64,000 bases of DNA from an uncultured Verrucomicrobiales bacterium. Its GTDB lineage: Bacteria; Verrucomicrobiota; Verrucomicrobiia; Verrucomicrobiales; DEV007. The position numbers and the translations under genes were made by a program. Location: assembly GCA_938082635.1 (NCBI GenBank), contig CALLLI010000036.1, positions 1 to 64,000 of the forward strand, in the 5' to 3' direction. Every line of letters starts with the position of its first letter. The stretch's first letter is position 1. The notes beneath the pieces are model-generated. The model did not search any database. It worked only from the letters and a program-made list of their open reading frames with translations, and was not told where the DNA came from. Positions 1-10,203 of this stretch are shown in pieces.

Positions 1-157
1 CATAAAGATTGCACCAGCGACTGACATTTTGTCTAGATGCGCCGAGCGCCAGCGCAATGTCCGTCTTGGTGTAGCCTTCTTGAAAGAACATATTCACAGC
101 ATTCTGACGCTGCAACAATTGCTGCTCACTTGATAGTTTCCGCCCGTCTCGTTTCAT
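1..157 (-). CDS. IS630-type transposase N-terminus (helix-turn-helix), truncated by window edge
   Basis: Minus-strand ATG at 157 reads MKRDGRKLSSEQQLLQRQNAVNMFFQEGYTKTDIALALGASRQNVSRWCNLY, open to the edge; typical transposase HTH. Not in the ORF track because it is short and open-ended. Confidence 0.65.
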   Translation of the reverse strand, partial: MKRDGRKLSSEQQLLQRQNAVNMFFQEGYTKTDIALALGASRQNVSRWCNLY

Positions 158-405
158 GTAATCTCAAACCCATCAATATCAATAAAGTTGCATGTATTTG
201 AAGGCCGCATTAATATACTAGGTGGACCTGTGAATTACATCAGTATCGCTCACGCTCAAAATTGATAGCATGAGCCCTTAAGTGACCTGGGGGGATCAAA
301 TTACTAACAGAGACAAATAAAGACACATTAAGCCAAGAGCACCTTATAAGAAAAAGGGCAATCGGTAACCGCAAACATTTTCTGGCCCTCCCCCGAAAAT
401 ATCAT

Positions 406-837
406 GTGCGTTCTCACCCCCTGAGAGCCGCACAGATCAGTCACCCTAAACCGGATCGCAATCCTGCCCGGCTTCCGACGATCTTCATCGTTAGCCATGA
501 TCCCAGGCTTCGTAAATCCATCGCTTTGGCATTGCATGTGGAGAATATCCCTGCCGAAACGTTCCACTCCGCAGAAACCTTTCTCCAGGTGTTTGATCGC
601 GATCGCGCTGGTTGCGTGCTAACCGAAGCCGTGTAACCAGGATTGGTCGATTTGGAACTGCTTCGCGCGCTCATCTGCCTCAACATTCGCATCCCAGTCC
701 TCGTCCTAGCGGCGAATGCAGAAGCCTCCTTAGAAACGGAAGCATTGAGAGAAGGCGCTGAAGGCGTCATTCCGATCTCCTGCCCACCGCAGGTCCTATT
801 GGAGCGGGTGCAACAAGCGCTCACAGGACAAAACTAG
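406..837 (+). pseudogene. FixJ-like response-regulator receiver domain interrupted by in-frame TAA
   Basis: ORFs 406-636 and 643-837 share a frame and are separated by TAA at 634-636. Joined: PTIFIVSHDPRLRKSIALALHVENIPAETFHSAETFLQVFDRDRAGCVLTEAV*PGLVDLELLRAL...RIPVLVLAAN...LREGAEGVIPISCPPQVLLERVQQAL, matching the receiver fold layout. Confidence 0.6.
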
Positions 838-930
838 CAATGGCCTCCCCATCAAGACCACCTTGCTAGATCACTAGGCCGACTTGCCTAAGGCCTTTGG
901 CAATGGCCCGATTGGTGCTAGCGTGATCGT

Positions 931-1857
931 GTGAAGACGACGCGTGACCTGCTGCCAGCCAAGAAACTACTCGTAGTTTCCATCGCGGCCATAGCGCTTC
1001 TCTTTGTCGTCATCTTAATCTTGATCATGCGGCATCAGAGACTGCGCCGCAGCACGGCGGTGTCGCAGGCTCTTCCCACGCTCGCTCAGGAGGATGAGCA
1101 GACGCTCAATCATTTGCGAGCCTTTGGCCTGATTCTCGAAGATTATGGTTGGCAAGTTCACTGGAATGAACCGTCACGTTATGAGCAGAGCGGGACTCAG
1201 CATCTACAGCGTGGTAGCTTGCACTATGACTTCACAGATACAGAGGGAGATCGTGTGCGGCTTGGGATCGACGCCCTGACATTCTCCGCAGACGCCGATC
1301 TGCCTGACGTTGAGGCATTTCCCCTGGAGAAATGGCATGACTTGCACCCCTTGCGCTCCTTCACCGAACAAGATGCCTTTCCTTTTGAGGCCAAACGAGT
1401 CGGGCGGACCTACTTTGTCTTTTACAAATACCAGGGCAAGCTGCCGCCGAATCTGCCGAACCAGTTGGAGACCTTCATCACGGGTGACAGCCGCCAGCGG
1501 GCTACTTTCCGCCGAGAACTTGCAGAAGCGCATAAACGCGAGAAAGAAGCGCGAAAAGCTCTCAGCATAATCCAGCAATCGCTGAGCAACGTTGATCTCT
1601 ATGAAGGCACGCCCGACGGCGTCCACGGCTGGCGTACAAAGCATGCGTTGCAGCGCTTTCTTTCTCGTCAGAACTTCTACTCTGGGGACATCGACGGCGT
1701 TGTCGGGAATCGCACCTTGAAAGCCCTTTATGAATTTCGCGCCGAAACAGGTCTCGAGAAGAGCGACGCTCTTGATCTCCCTCTAGCGAAAGCCATGGTG
1801 AAGGCGCTTGCCTCTCCTCCTCCCTCGGAAACAAGCAACGAGACACCTGGAACATGA
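931..1857 (+). CDS. Membrane-anchored protein with C-terminal peptidoglycan-binding-like domain
   Basis: N-terminal TM (LLVVSIAAIALLFVVILILIM); C-terminal DGVHGWRTKHALQRFLSRQNFYSGDIDGVVGNRTLKALYEFRAETGL resembles PG_binding_1. Confidence 0.65.
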   Translation: MKTTRDLLPAKKLLVVSIAAIALLFVVILILIMRHQRLRRSTAVSQALPTLAQEDEQTLNHLRAFGLILEDYGWQVHWNEPSRYEQSGTQHLQRGSLHYDFTDTEGDRVRLGIDALTFSADADLPDVEAFPLEKWHDLHPLRSFTEQDAFPFEAKRVGRTYFVFYKYQGKLPPNLPNQLETFITGDSRQRATFRRELAEAHKREKEARKALSIIQQSLSNVDLYEGTPDGVHGWRTKHALQRFLSRQNFYSGDIDGVVGNRTLKALYEFRAETGLEKSDALDLPLAKAMVKALASPPPSETSNETPGT

Positions 1858-2579
1858 ATTCAAAAATCTGGCTAAATAAACTCACCCGACGTGAATTTCG
1901 GACGCGCATGAATGCAGGCGAGTTGAAGCTTGCGATTCTTCCTGTGGCGGCCATTGAGCAGCACCTTGAGCATCTCGCCATGGAACACGATTGGCGCAGT
2001 GCTCGCCTCATCGCAGGCGCGGTGGCTGAGCGACTCGCCCCGCAGGCCCTCGTTGCCGAAGGGCTGATGGCTGGCATCAGCGAACATCACATGGTGCACC
2101 CTGGCACCTTGAGCTTGCAGCCAGGCACCTTCTTAACCGTTCTGTCAGATTTGATCGACTCCCTCGTGCGCGCCGGGTTCACGAACATCCTCGTTCTCAA
2201 TGGCCACGGTGGAAACATCGCCGCCTGCGACGCGGTGTGGGATCAGTTTCTTCGCAAGTTTCAGGTCAACGTGCATTTCTTTCCCTACTGGAATGTGCTG
2301 ACGAAAGAAGACGCCGAGGAACTGTTAGACAGCGGCTCACGCTTACCGGAGGATCTTCCTGGGCATGCTCAGGAGTTTGAAACGGCCATGGCCTTGCACC
2401 TGTTTCCTGAGAACGTTCGCCAAGATGTCTGGAAAGATCAGCAGGATCCCAATCCTTCCATGGCCACGGCCGAGAAAGGTCAGGCGTTTTACGAACGCAT
2501 CATCGACCGCGTCGCTAATTATGCTAGTGAGATGATAGATGGCACGCGCACCCATGCGGTGCCGCCGTATCATCCGTAG
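1854..2579 (+). CDS. Creatininase family amidohydrolase
   Basis: LPVAAIEQHLEHLAMEHDW...VLNGHGGNIAA...GHAQEFETAMAL; start overlaps previous stop (ATGA). Confidence 0.85.
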   Translation: MNSKIWLNKLTRREFRTRMNAGELKLAILPVAAIEQHLEHLAMEHDWRSARLIAGAVAERLAPQALVAEGLMAGISEHHMVHPGTLSLQPGTFLTVLSDLIDSLVRAGFTNILVLNGHGGNIAACDAVWDQFLRKFQVNVHFFPYWNVLTKEDAEELLDSGSRLPEDLPGHAQEFETAMALHLFPENVRQDVWKDQQDPNPSMATAEKGQAFYERIIDRVANYASEMIDGTRTHAVPPYHP

Positions 2580-2599
2580 CTCATTCAGCAAACAGAAGC

Positions 2600-3685
2600 C
2601 TACTGGATGAAGGCAACGCGTAGCTTCTTCGGCACGTAGCCCACACGCAGAGCATCGGCGAGTTGGGTTTCATCGCGATCGTTGGCAAGGATAGCGATCG
2701 CTTCATCAGAAGCCGTGTTGGTCTTGAGCGCACGTAAGTAGCCTTCCATGGGCTTCCCTTTGCCATCGAGGAAGGTGAAGAAGTAGTAGGTAAGAAGCGC
2801 TGATGAACGGGCCTTGTCACCTTCTAGGCCAGCCTCACGAAGCTGCTTGTACCCCATGGTAAGAACTTGGGAAGGCTTGAGCATCGGGACATTCTTATCG
2901 GTCAACCCATAGGCCGAACCCAGATGAGCTAACACATTCTTAAGCGGGTCCTCTAGATCGAGGTAGGTCTTCTCAAAGGGTGCACTTGCTATATAATCGG
3001 TCAAGGCCACGGCAAGCCAGGGTGGCAACGTCTCCAAGCGCGCCCCTAACAAGAGATAAGCCACTTCACGCGTCAGCGCTGCCGAGCTTTTCATTATATC
3101 GATCGGCGCGACCAACACATCACGGCTCAGATTATAGACGGCCGGTTGTCCTTCCGGAAGCTGACCTTGCTCTGAGATCTCAAAGTCAGATTTCTTTTCA
3201 AAGAACTTCACTTTGAAATGCGATCCCGCTGGCTTCGGAGCAAACTGAGAAGGCAGTTGCTTGAAAGCCCAATGAACGGCCTCAAAGTGAGTCGCGACGG
3301 CTTCCAACTGGGTCTCCTTAACGGCTCCGACCACTTCAAATTCATAATGCTTTGTCTTGAAGATCTTGCCGGCCTCCGTGGCCTTCCCTTCATCCAGCTT
3401 GGCATCTTCCTCAACGGGGCTCTCGCTGCCCACGGGTGGCTTCCATTTGCGAAGCGCTAGCTGATCCAGAACGCTGAATTTCGAGATCTTGTAAGTGAAG
3501 GTCTTGCCAATTTTCGTGGTGAAGGTGACATCATCACCGTCAACCTTCTCAACTTTCATCGTCAATTTCCGGCCTTTCAGATCTTTCACATCCATCCATT
3601 CCTGGGCCTGCCCAGCGACGCCGAAGACGAGGGTGCACGCTCCCAGAAGACAGAGACATCGAGTAAGAGAAGATCTCATTTGCAT
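2600..3685 (-). CDS. Secreted protein with SHD1-like N-terminal domain, peptidase-like (DUF1570-like) remainder
   Basis: Signal peptide, then WMDVKDLKGRKLTMKVEKVDGDDVTFTTKIGKTFTYKISKFSVLDQLALRKW (SHD1-like). Confidence 0.6.
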   Translation of the reverse strand: MQMRSSLTRCLCLLGACTLVFGVAGQAQEWMDVKDLKGRKLTMKVEKVDGDDVTFTTKIGKTFTYKISKFSVLDQLALRKWKPPVGSESPVEEDAKLDEGKATEAGKIFKTKHYEFEVVGAVKETQLEAVATHFEAVHWAFKQLPSQFAPKPAGSHFKVKFFEKKSDFEISEQGQLPEGQPAVYNLSRDVLVAPIDIMKSSAALTREVAYLLLGARLETLPPWLAVALTDYIASAPFEKTYLDLEDPLKNVLAHLGSAYGLTDKNVPMLKPSQVLTMGYKQLREAGLEGDKARSSALLTYYFFTFLDGKGKPMEGYLRALKTNTASDEAIAILANDRDETQLADALRVGYVPKKLRVAFIQ

Positions 3686-3782
3686 GAGACTAGCTTGAGG
3701 ACTTCACCGGAAAAATCAACGCTCATCCGTCACCAAAATTGCCCCTCGCATCCGGCCCATACCTGCCGCATCATACGCTTGT

Positions 3783-5141
3783 ATGAAGCCTTGGATCCGC
3801 CGCCTCCTTGTTCTAGGAATCGTCCTCGCCCTTGCCGGAGGAACAGTGCTCTATCTTGCGGCAAACGTCTTCTTCCAGCCCGAGAAGCTCGTCCGTAAAC
3901 TTGAGAAACGTCTCAACTGCCGAGCGTCGATGAGTGCGGTAGAACTCTCGCTCTTTGCGCAACCGGCCCGTCTCATCATCAAAGATTTCGCGATGGCAGA
4001 ACGTGATGACCATGCGGATAAGCAGACGCCCCTAGCAGATCGCCCAGCGATCACCGACCCGCAGATCACGGCGAAAAAAATCTCTCTTGCGGTCTCGTTT
4101 CCACAGTTGCTCCTCGGCAAGATCCACGTGCATGAGTTCGTAGGATCCGAGGTCACTGGCAAACTCATCAAACCTGAAGAAGGCGATCACTCGCTCGACC
4201 GCCTCTTCGACAAGCCCGGGCGTGACAACAATGAGCCTGAGAAGGACAACGATAAGAGGGACGATAAAGATGACGGCGATGACACTATCGATCGACTCAA
4301 GATCTCTACTTCCCTCCGATCCGCCCGCCTTGAGAATTTCACGTTCGTTATTGAGCTAGAGAAGCAAGACACCCGTATCTCTTGGACCGACGTCAATCTT
4401 GATCTCACCGATGTCGAACTCTCCCCAGCAGATCTGGAGACCAAGAATCATGCCAAGGTCGCTGTCCGCGCCAACGTCCTCTTCGATCATCTTGGGAGTG
4501 GCGAACGCTTTGGGAACATGGTGCTCCAGGGCTCGGGAAATGTGCGCCCTGTCGATCCAAAGACACGCAAGATTGAGCCGGCCGTGGACTTTCAACTCGA
4601 AGCCCTCGCCGGCACGCGCCTAGAAACAGCGCCGCTCATGAGAGCCGTCGCGGAGAAGCTTCGAGACCTAGAGAAGTATGGCATTCGATTAGACGATGTC
4701 AGGCTCGGCGGCAATCTGGTGCAGCCAGCCCTCTTGAAAGGAAACTATCAAGACCACCAATTCACGCTCACGGAAGACACCACAGTCGACTTCGAAGACT
4801 ACGGGTTCTCCTTGGCAGAAGGCAGTTGGTATGAATCGGAGGACGGCCAACACGAGTTCAAGACCACGCTCATGGCAGGTCCTGCGATCACCGAAGGCAT
4901 CCTTGGAAGTGTGGATCGCTACATCCGCCGCAAGGTTCGTTTCCTTCCGTCAGATGTCTTTCAACGCCTTATCGGCGATCACTTCTTAAAAAATGGCCGT
5001 TTCACCCTCAAGCTGATCACCAAGGGCTACATCGGTAAGCCGCGCGTGGGATTCTCCGAGAAGCTTCCTGACATCGACGTCGATGCTGTGAAAGACTCCG
5101 CCGAAGATTTGATCAAAGATCTGAAAGCGATCTTCCGCTAG
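3783..5141 (+). CDS. AsmA/DUF748-like membrane-anchored protein
   Basis: N-terminal TM followed by KLVRKLEKRLNCRASMSAVELSLFAQPARLIIKDFAM, the AsmA-type start; acidic EPEKDNDKRDDKDDGDD linker. Confidence 0.6.
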   Translation: MKPWIRRLLVLGIVLALAGGTVLYLAANVFFQPEKLVRKLEKRLNCRASMSAVELSLFAQPARLIIKDFAMAERDDHADKQTPLADRPAITDPQITAKKISLAVSFPQLLLGKIHVHEFVGSEVTGKLIKPEEGDHSLDRLFDKPGRDNNEPEKDNDKRDDKDDGDDTIDRLKISTSLRSARLENFTFVIELEKQDTRISWTDVNLDLTDVELSPADLETKNHAKVAVRANVLFDHLGSGERFGNMVLQGSGNVRPVDPKTRKIEPAVDFQLEALAGTRLETAPLMRAVAEKLRDLEKYGIRLDDVRLGGNLVQPALLKGNYQDHQFTLTEDTTVDFEDYGFSLAEGSWYESEDGQHEFKTTLMAGPAITEGILGSVDRYIRRKVRFLPSDVFQRLIGDHFLKNGRFTLKLITKGYIGKPRVGFSEKLPDIDVDAVKDSAEDLIKDLKAIFR

Positions 5142-5869
5142 TAGTCATCGTCGACGGCGTCATCGGCTCGCATGAAGCCGTAGTCTTCGCCCTCGTTCTC
5201 TTTGTCATCATCTTCATCCCACTGATTCTCAGACTCGCCACTCAGCCATTCGTCTTCTTCGTCAGCCACCAGGCGGGCTGGGTCGTACTCGGCGATGCCG
5301 CTACCAAGGTCTTTGTCTTTGCCTTCGACAACGTCTGCTGGGATGTCGATGTCCACATCATCGGGATCACCATAGAAGCAGCGGCCGTCACGGACACCGT
5401 AGGCGATCTTAGCCCCGGATTGGTCAACAGTTTCCGCAGAGAAATCATCGAGCTCTAAAGGCTCAGCGAGGAGTACCTTCCAGAAACCCTTGGCGATGCG
5501 CTTGGCCTCTTCCGGTTTGGTCTTGTCACCGAAATTGAGACGCGCACGACCGTCCTTACCTGAAATGCAGGTGAAGGTGATGCCTTCTTCATCATCATCA
5601 GTATCTGTCATGGCACGCAGAGGTGCCTCAACGACAGAAGAAGTCGTGTCAGACTCCTCGGGACCGGTAAGGCCCAACACGACCATGAGACGGGATTGTA
5701 CCCAGACGCCTTCCGCTTTCAGATCAACGAGCTTCTTCAGATTCTCCAAGCCATCCTTGGCGAGATTCTTCGGAAGCGCATCAATAAGCGCGGACGTATT
5801 CTTTCCCCCTTTGATAAGAGGGGCGTCGAGTTCTAGTGTATATGTGTAAGCTCCTTGATGAACCTTCAT
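5138..5869 (-). CDS. Hypothetical acidic protein
   Basis: 243-codon ORF, strongly acidic C-terminus; convergent overlap with the preceding gene. Confidence 0.6.
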   Translation of the reverse strand: MKVHQGAYTYTLELDAPLIKGGKNTSALIDALPKNLAKDGLENLKKLVDLKAEGVWVQSRLMVVLGLTGPEESDTTSSVVEAPLRAMTDTDDDEEGITFTCISGKDGRARLNFGDKTKPEEAKRIAKGFWKVLLAEPLELDDFSAETVDQSGAKIAYGVRDGRCFYGDPDDVDIDIPADVVEGKDKDLGSGIAEYDPARLVADEEDEWLSGESENQWDEDDDKENEGEDYGFMRADDAVDDDY

Positions 5870-6026
5870 GACTTTCGGCTGATGTAGCCAATCTATGCCT
5901 CTGAAAACTCTTGTGACAAGTCCTTCTGTAAGAAGGAATTTAAAGGTTTCGGAGCGGAACAGATCAAGACCGCGAATCCGCTAACAATCTGAATTTTGAA
6001 AACGCGAATTTCTCGCCTCCCTTCCC

Positions 6027-6956
6027 ATGCCTCGATCACTCCTTCTCGCTACGGCTTTCCTTCTCACTTTCGCCTCTCTCTACGCTGCTGAGACCACGGA
6101 GCTTTCGGTCACTCGAGACACCTGTCTCTGGGAGCTAGATCCGACGTTTAACTTTGGCACGCAGCGCGATCTGCCTTCGGGGACCCTGGGAGCGATGGGT
6201 GAGAACCTACGAAGCCGAATTCTCTTCCAAGTGGATCTTACGCTGCCAAATAAGGCTGAAATCGTCGGGGCCCGCTATCGAGTGGAAGTGACCATGGCTC
6301 CCCCAAGTGGTACTCGAGTGGATTCCACCTTCGCTCTCCACCGGGTCCTCACGCCATGGACTGAGGGTGAGCAACGCGGTGATCTTCCGGGAGGGCGAAG
6401 GGCCCTTGATGGAGAATCCACCTGGGCCGCCAAGGCGCATCCTGATGCGCCTTGGGCCACTGAGGGTAGCGCCATCGGCACGGATTTCGTCTCGGAACCA
6501 AGTGCTACCGCCCGGGTACGCGGCCCCGGGGAGGTCATCTTTCAGTTTAACGACCAGGGTTTAGCAGATATCCGATCGATACTCACCGATCCGGCCTCCA
6601 ATCACGGCTGGATCCTGCTGACGCAAGATGAAGCTCGAAGCAAGACGGCCAGGCGATTCGCCGCCCGCGAGCACCGAAACACTCCTCCAGTATTAGAAAT
6701 CGATCACCAAGGAGGCAGTCCCCCAGAGGCGGTGCCGTTTGTCGCCTCTATAGCGCAAGACGCTGAAACGGGAGAATGGATCATTTCTGCGCCAGCCACC
6801 CCCGGCCAAGTCTACACGTTGCAATGCACGAGCGCTCTTGAGTCTAATGACTGGATAAACCAGGTTAACGAAGGTGAAATTCTAGCCGAATTCGTAATCT
6901 TTAGGAAATTGATGAATGAAAGTAGGCAGTTCGCTCGTATCATAGAGAATCCGTAA
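6027..6956 (+). CDS. Secreted DNRLRE-like domain protein
   Basis: Signal peptide; TRDTCLWELDPTFNFGTQRDLPSG...RSRILFQVDLTLPNKAEIVGARYRVEV. Confidence 0.65.
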   Translation: MPRSLLLATAFLLTFASLYAAETTELSVTRDTCLWELDPTFNFGTQRDLPSGTLGAMGENLRSRILFQVDLTLPNKAEIVGARYRVEVTMAPPSGTRVDSTFALHRVLTPWTEGEQRGDLPGGRRALDGESTWAAKAHPDAPWATEGSAIGTDFVSEPSATARVRGPGEVIFQFNDQGLADIRSILTDPASNHGWILLTQDEARSKTARRFAAREHRNTPPVLEIDHQGGSPPEAVPFVASIAQDAETGEWIISAPATPGQVYTLQCTSALESNDWINQVNEGEILAEFVIFRKLMNESRQFARIIENP

Positions 6957-7013
6957 AGTCGCTCTTCACGCGCCACGACCCTCCCCCAACCCACCTTTCC
7001 AGATTCTTCGCCC

Positions 7014-10000
7014 ATGAAACGCTTTGCCTTCTCGGCAACGGCCGTGCTTTGCCTCGGCCTAATCTTTGCCCATGCTCAAGATCGCCCTCAGATCACAGCT
7101 ATTTCCATGGATGACGCCCGGCAGCTGGTCGTTCAAGCGGAGGTGCCAGCCGGATACCGGCATGCCACACTGCAGGCCAACGGCGCCCCTTTGGATCAAT
7201 CCTGGGAAACGATGGTGGCTGGCCCCATGAATGGCGATGAAGCCGCCTTACTCACATTCACGTTGCCAGATCCCAGTGGATTTGCGCTGATCCGGGTGAC
7301 CCTAGGCGAAAGCACGACCATTCCCGCAGCCAAGTATGCGGACGAACGCTGGCTCCATGTGGAGTACCTTCCGAACGGGGGCTCAGGCGGATCTGGCTCA
7401 GGCGGCAGTGGTGGAGCCGACGGCGGCGGCGATCCTGATCCCTACGAGAATCCTGCCCCAGCTTCCAAGACAGAGAAGATCGGTCACCTTCTAAACCGCA
7501 TTGCCTACGGCCCCTCCAAGGCCAGCTACAACAAAGTCGAAGAGCTTGGCATCAAGGGCTACATTGAGGATCAGCTCACGACACGACCGATGAGCGCCCC
7601 GCAGAGCACTCAATCAATCAAGGCCGACGATTACTTCCAGACTTTCGTCCCAGGGGAAGAAACTTACCTCATTGAGGAAGGCGCGACCTGGACCTTCTTC
7701 AAGGGCCGACAAGAGCCTCCATCCAATTGGCAAGACGTGGACTTCGAGGCGTTCTTCTGGGAAAAGGGGCCCGCTGGCATCGGCTACGGCGATGGCGACG
7801 ACGCGACCGTTCTGGACGACATGAGAGGAAACGACGGCTACCTTTCGCTCTACGCACGACACACCTTCAGCGTAGAGAATCCAGCCACCTTGGAGAACGT
7901 GCGACTGCGCATCTCTTATGACGACGGTTTCGTGGCTTACCTTAACGGTCAGGAGTTCGCCCGGGCAAACATGGAGGGAAATCCACCTGCCTTCGATGAC
8001 GGCGCTCAAAGTACTGGCGGTAACGTCGACGATTCGAACCCAAACGAATTCAACGTAGACGACTTTCGGAGCCTGCTGCGAGAAGGCGAGAATGTGCTCG
8101 CGGTGCAAGTGCACAACTTCAACAACTCCAGCTCGGACCTCTCCTTCAGCCCAGCCTTCTACCACGCCCCAAGCCCCAGCTTTCAGACGATTCGCGGGCT
8201 CGATGAGCTACAAGAGCTCGTCCATGCCCAAGGGGTGTATTCAGATCGCCAATTCCAGGTCGTGCTTGCCGATTTCTGGGAAAACCATTTCACGACAGAC
8301 GCGAACAAGCTCGAAGATCATTTGGAAGACCATGAGGCTTACGAAAGGCTGATGACCTCCGATGCCGCCAATAGACGTCTCTATGCTCAAATTGATCGGG
8401 AAGCGGCGCAGATGGAGTTCCAAGAATACGCCTTCTTTCATGACCATGCGTTAGGCCATTTCGGCGATCTCCTCCTCTACAGCGCCACGAGTCCTGCCAT
8501 GCTGATCTACTTGGACAACGTGGTGAATTTGAAAGACTCGCCTAACGAGAACTACGCTCGCGAGATTCTCGAACTCTATGCCTTTGGTGTCGATAACCGC
8601 TACACTCAAGGAGACATCGAACAGCTAGCGAAGTGCTTCACCGGATGGACCGTCCGCAAAGTACGTCCCGAGAGCATGAAGCCCTTCCCCGAGGTGGCAC
8701 GCAATCCTTACACAACACCCAGCCTCACCATCGGCAGCGAGACCCCTATGCTGGATCTCGGCCCGGGCTGGCGCTTCCTCAAAGGCACGCAAGAGCCCTC
8801 CACAAATGCTGCAGGCGAGCCCACAATCGCTTGGACACAGCCAAACTACGATGACTCTGGATGGACCGAGGGAGCCAGCGGAATCGGCTACGGCGACGGT
8901 GACGACGCGACCGTCCTGGACGACATGCGAGGCAATTACCTCTCGGCCTATGCGAGACGCGAGTTCGTCTTGGAAGCGGGCCTCGACGATGAACTCGTTC
9001 TCGATGTGGCTTACGATGACGGTTATGTCGCCTATCTGAATGGCGAAGAGATCGGCCGCAGTAGCACCATGCGAAACTACGGCAGCCCTCCAGCCTTCAA
9101 CACGAGCTCACGAAATCACCAGGACGAGGCCGCCCATGACACGATCTTCCTAGCGAACTACCGAGATCTTTTAAAACCAGCACCCGAGGTCAACGTGCTC
9201 GCTCTCCAAGTTCACAACACGAGCCTAACAAGTAGCGACCTCACCCTCGCACCAAGGATTGTCTCTCGCTCCTACACAGAAGACAGCATCGATGAAACCA
9301 GTGCCGCCGGGCTGTGGAGTTTCCGTTTTCACCCCGAGCAGCACGATACTGACGAGAAGCTTCTCTTCGAAGGCACGCCTCACCAAATGCTCCTCCCGGC
9401 AGGGCGCACCGGCGCTGAAGGTGTGAATGACGCGATCGATGTGATCGACGCCATGATCAATCACCCTTCCACGCAAGAGTTCATCGTCATCAAGCTCGTG
9501 AACAAGCTCGTTTCGGATGAGATATCGTTAGCTTCCTACCACAACGCCACGGCACCTACTGAACTGATTGCCCTGGTTGACCAAGGGATCGCCGCTTGGA
9601 CATCCACCGCTCGTCCGGGTCACATTGGGACCATTGTTCGCGCCTTGTTAGATTCCACCGATCAGAATAATGCCTTCTGGTCCGGAATCGCTTACCGATC
9701 CAAAGTGAAGAGCGCCGTCGAGTATGTGAACAGCACGATGCGAGCGCTCGACGTAATTCAACTCAATGACCGCGTTTCTGAAGTAAACGAGGATCTCGGC
9801 ATGATCATCTTCGAGCGGGAAGAGCCCGACGGCTTCCCCGAAGAAGCCACTGGATGGATGGATACCCAAGGCTTACTTGAGCGCATCAAGTTCGGACAAG
9901 CATTGACCCGAGGACTCAATCGCAGTGGCGCCTCCTGGGACACCGCTAGTTTCCTCAAAGAAAACACCCTCACATCGCCTCAGGACGTCATCGATCACTT

Positions 10001-10184
10001 CAATCGGTTCTATTTCCAGGATCACCTAACGAAAGAGAACCAAGCTATTCTCCTGGACTACGTGAACACAGATACGGCCTGTCTACCAAGCCTCTGGTCA
10101 GCCCAATCGGCCGCCATGAAACGCAACCGACTTCGCGACCTCATCGGACTGATCCTAGCGTCCCCTGATTTCCAATTCCAGTAA
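7014..10184 (+). CDS. DUF1800 family protein with two inserted galactose-binding-like repeats
   Basis: HLLNRIAYGPSKASYNKVEELGIKGYIEDQL, VLADFWENHFTT, NENYAREILELYAFGVDN...DIEQLAKCFTGWTV are DUF1800 hallmarks; two repeats carry IGYGDGDDATVLDDMRGN...YDDGxVAYLNGxE. Confidence 0.85.
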   Translation: MKRFAFSATAVLCLGLIFAHAQDRPQITAISMDDARQLVVQAEVPAGYRHATLQANGAPLDQSWETMVAGPMNGDEAALLTFTLPDPSGFALIRVTLGESTTIPAAKYADERWLHVEYLPNGGSGGSGSGGSGGADGGGDPDPYENPAPASKTEKIGHLLNRIAYGPSKASYNKVEELGIKGYIEDQLTTRPMSAPQSTQSIKADDYFQTFVPGEETYLIEEGATWTFFKGRQEPPSNWQDVDFEAFFWEKGPAGIGYGDGDDATVLDDMRGNDGYLSLYARHTFSVENPATLENVRLRISYDDGFVAYLNGQEFARANMEGNPPAFDDGAQSTGGNVDDSNPNEFNVDDFRSLLREGENVLAVQVHNFNNSSSDLSFSPAFYHAPSPSFQTIRGLDELQELVHAQGVYSDRQFQVVLADFWENHFTTDANKLEDHLEDHEAYERLMTSDAANRRLYAQIDREAAQMEFQEYAFFHDHALGHFGDLLLYSATSPAMLIYLDNVVNLKDSPNENYAREILELYAFGVDNRYTQGDIEQLAKCFTGWTVRKVRPESMKPFPEVARNPYTTPSLTIGSETPMLDLGPGWRFLKGTQEPSTNAAGEPTIAWTQPNYDDSGWTEGASGIGYGDGDDATVLDDMRGNYLSAYARREFVLEAGLDDELVLDVAYDDGYVAYLNGEEIGRSSTMRNYGSPPAFNTSSRNHQDEAAHDTIFLANYRDLLKPAPEVNVLALQVHNTSLTSSDLTLAPRIVSRSYTEDSIDETSAAGLWSFRFHPEQHDTDEKLLFEGTPHQMLLPAGRTGAEGVNDAIDVIDAMINHPSTQEFIVIKLVNKLVSDEISLASYHNATAPTELIALVDQGIAAWTSTARPGHIGTIVRALLDSTDQNNAFWSGIAYRSKVKSAVEYVNSTMRALDVIQLNDRVSEVNEDLGMIIFEREEPDGFPEEATGWMDTQGLLERIKFGQALTRGLNRSGASWDTASFLKENTLTSPQDVIDHFNRFYFQDHLTKENQAILLDYVNTDTACLPSLWSAQSAAMKRNRLRDLIGLILASPDFQFQ

Positions 10185-10203
10185 CCGCCATCCTCTCCTG
10201 ACC

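Noticed and set aside
7614-8165. Long antisense ORF (183 aa) within the DUF1800 gene, plus similar antisense ORFs such as 19597-20181 and 41209-41793
   Set aside because: They lie opposite strongly supported coding genes (DUF1800, FG-GAP, gap) and have no recognisable motifs; typical antisense artefacts of codon bias.
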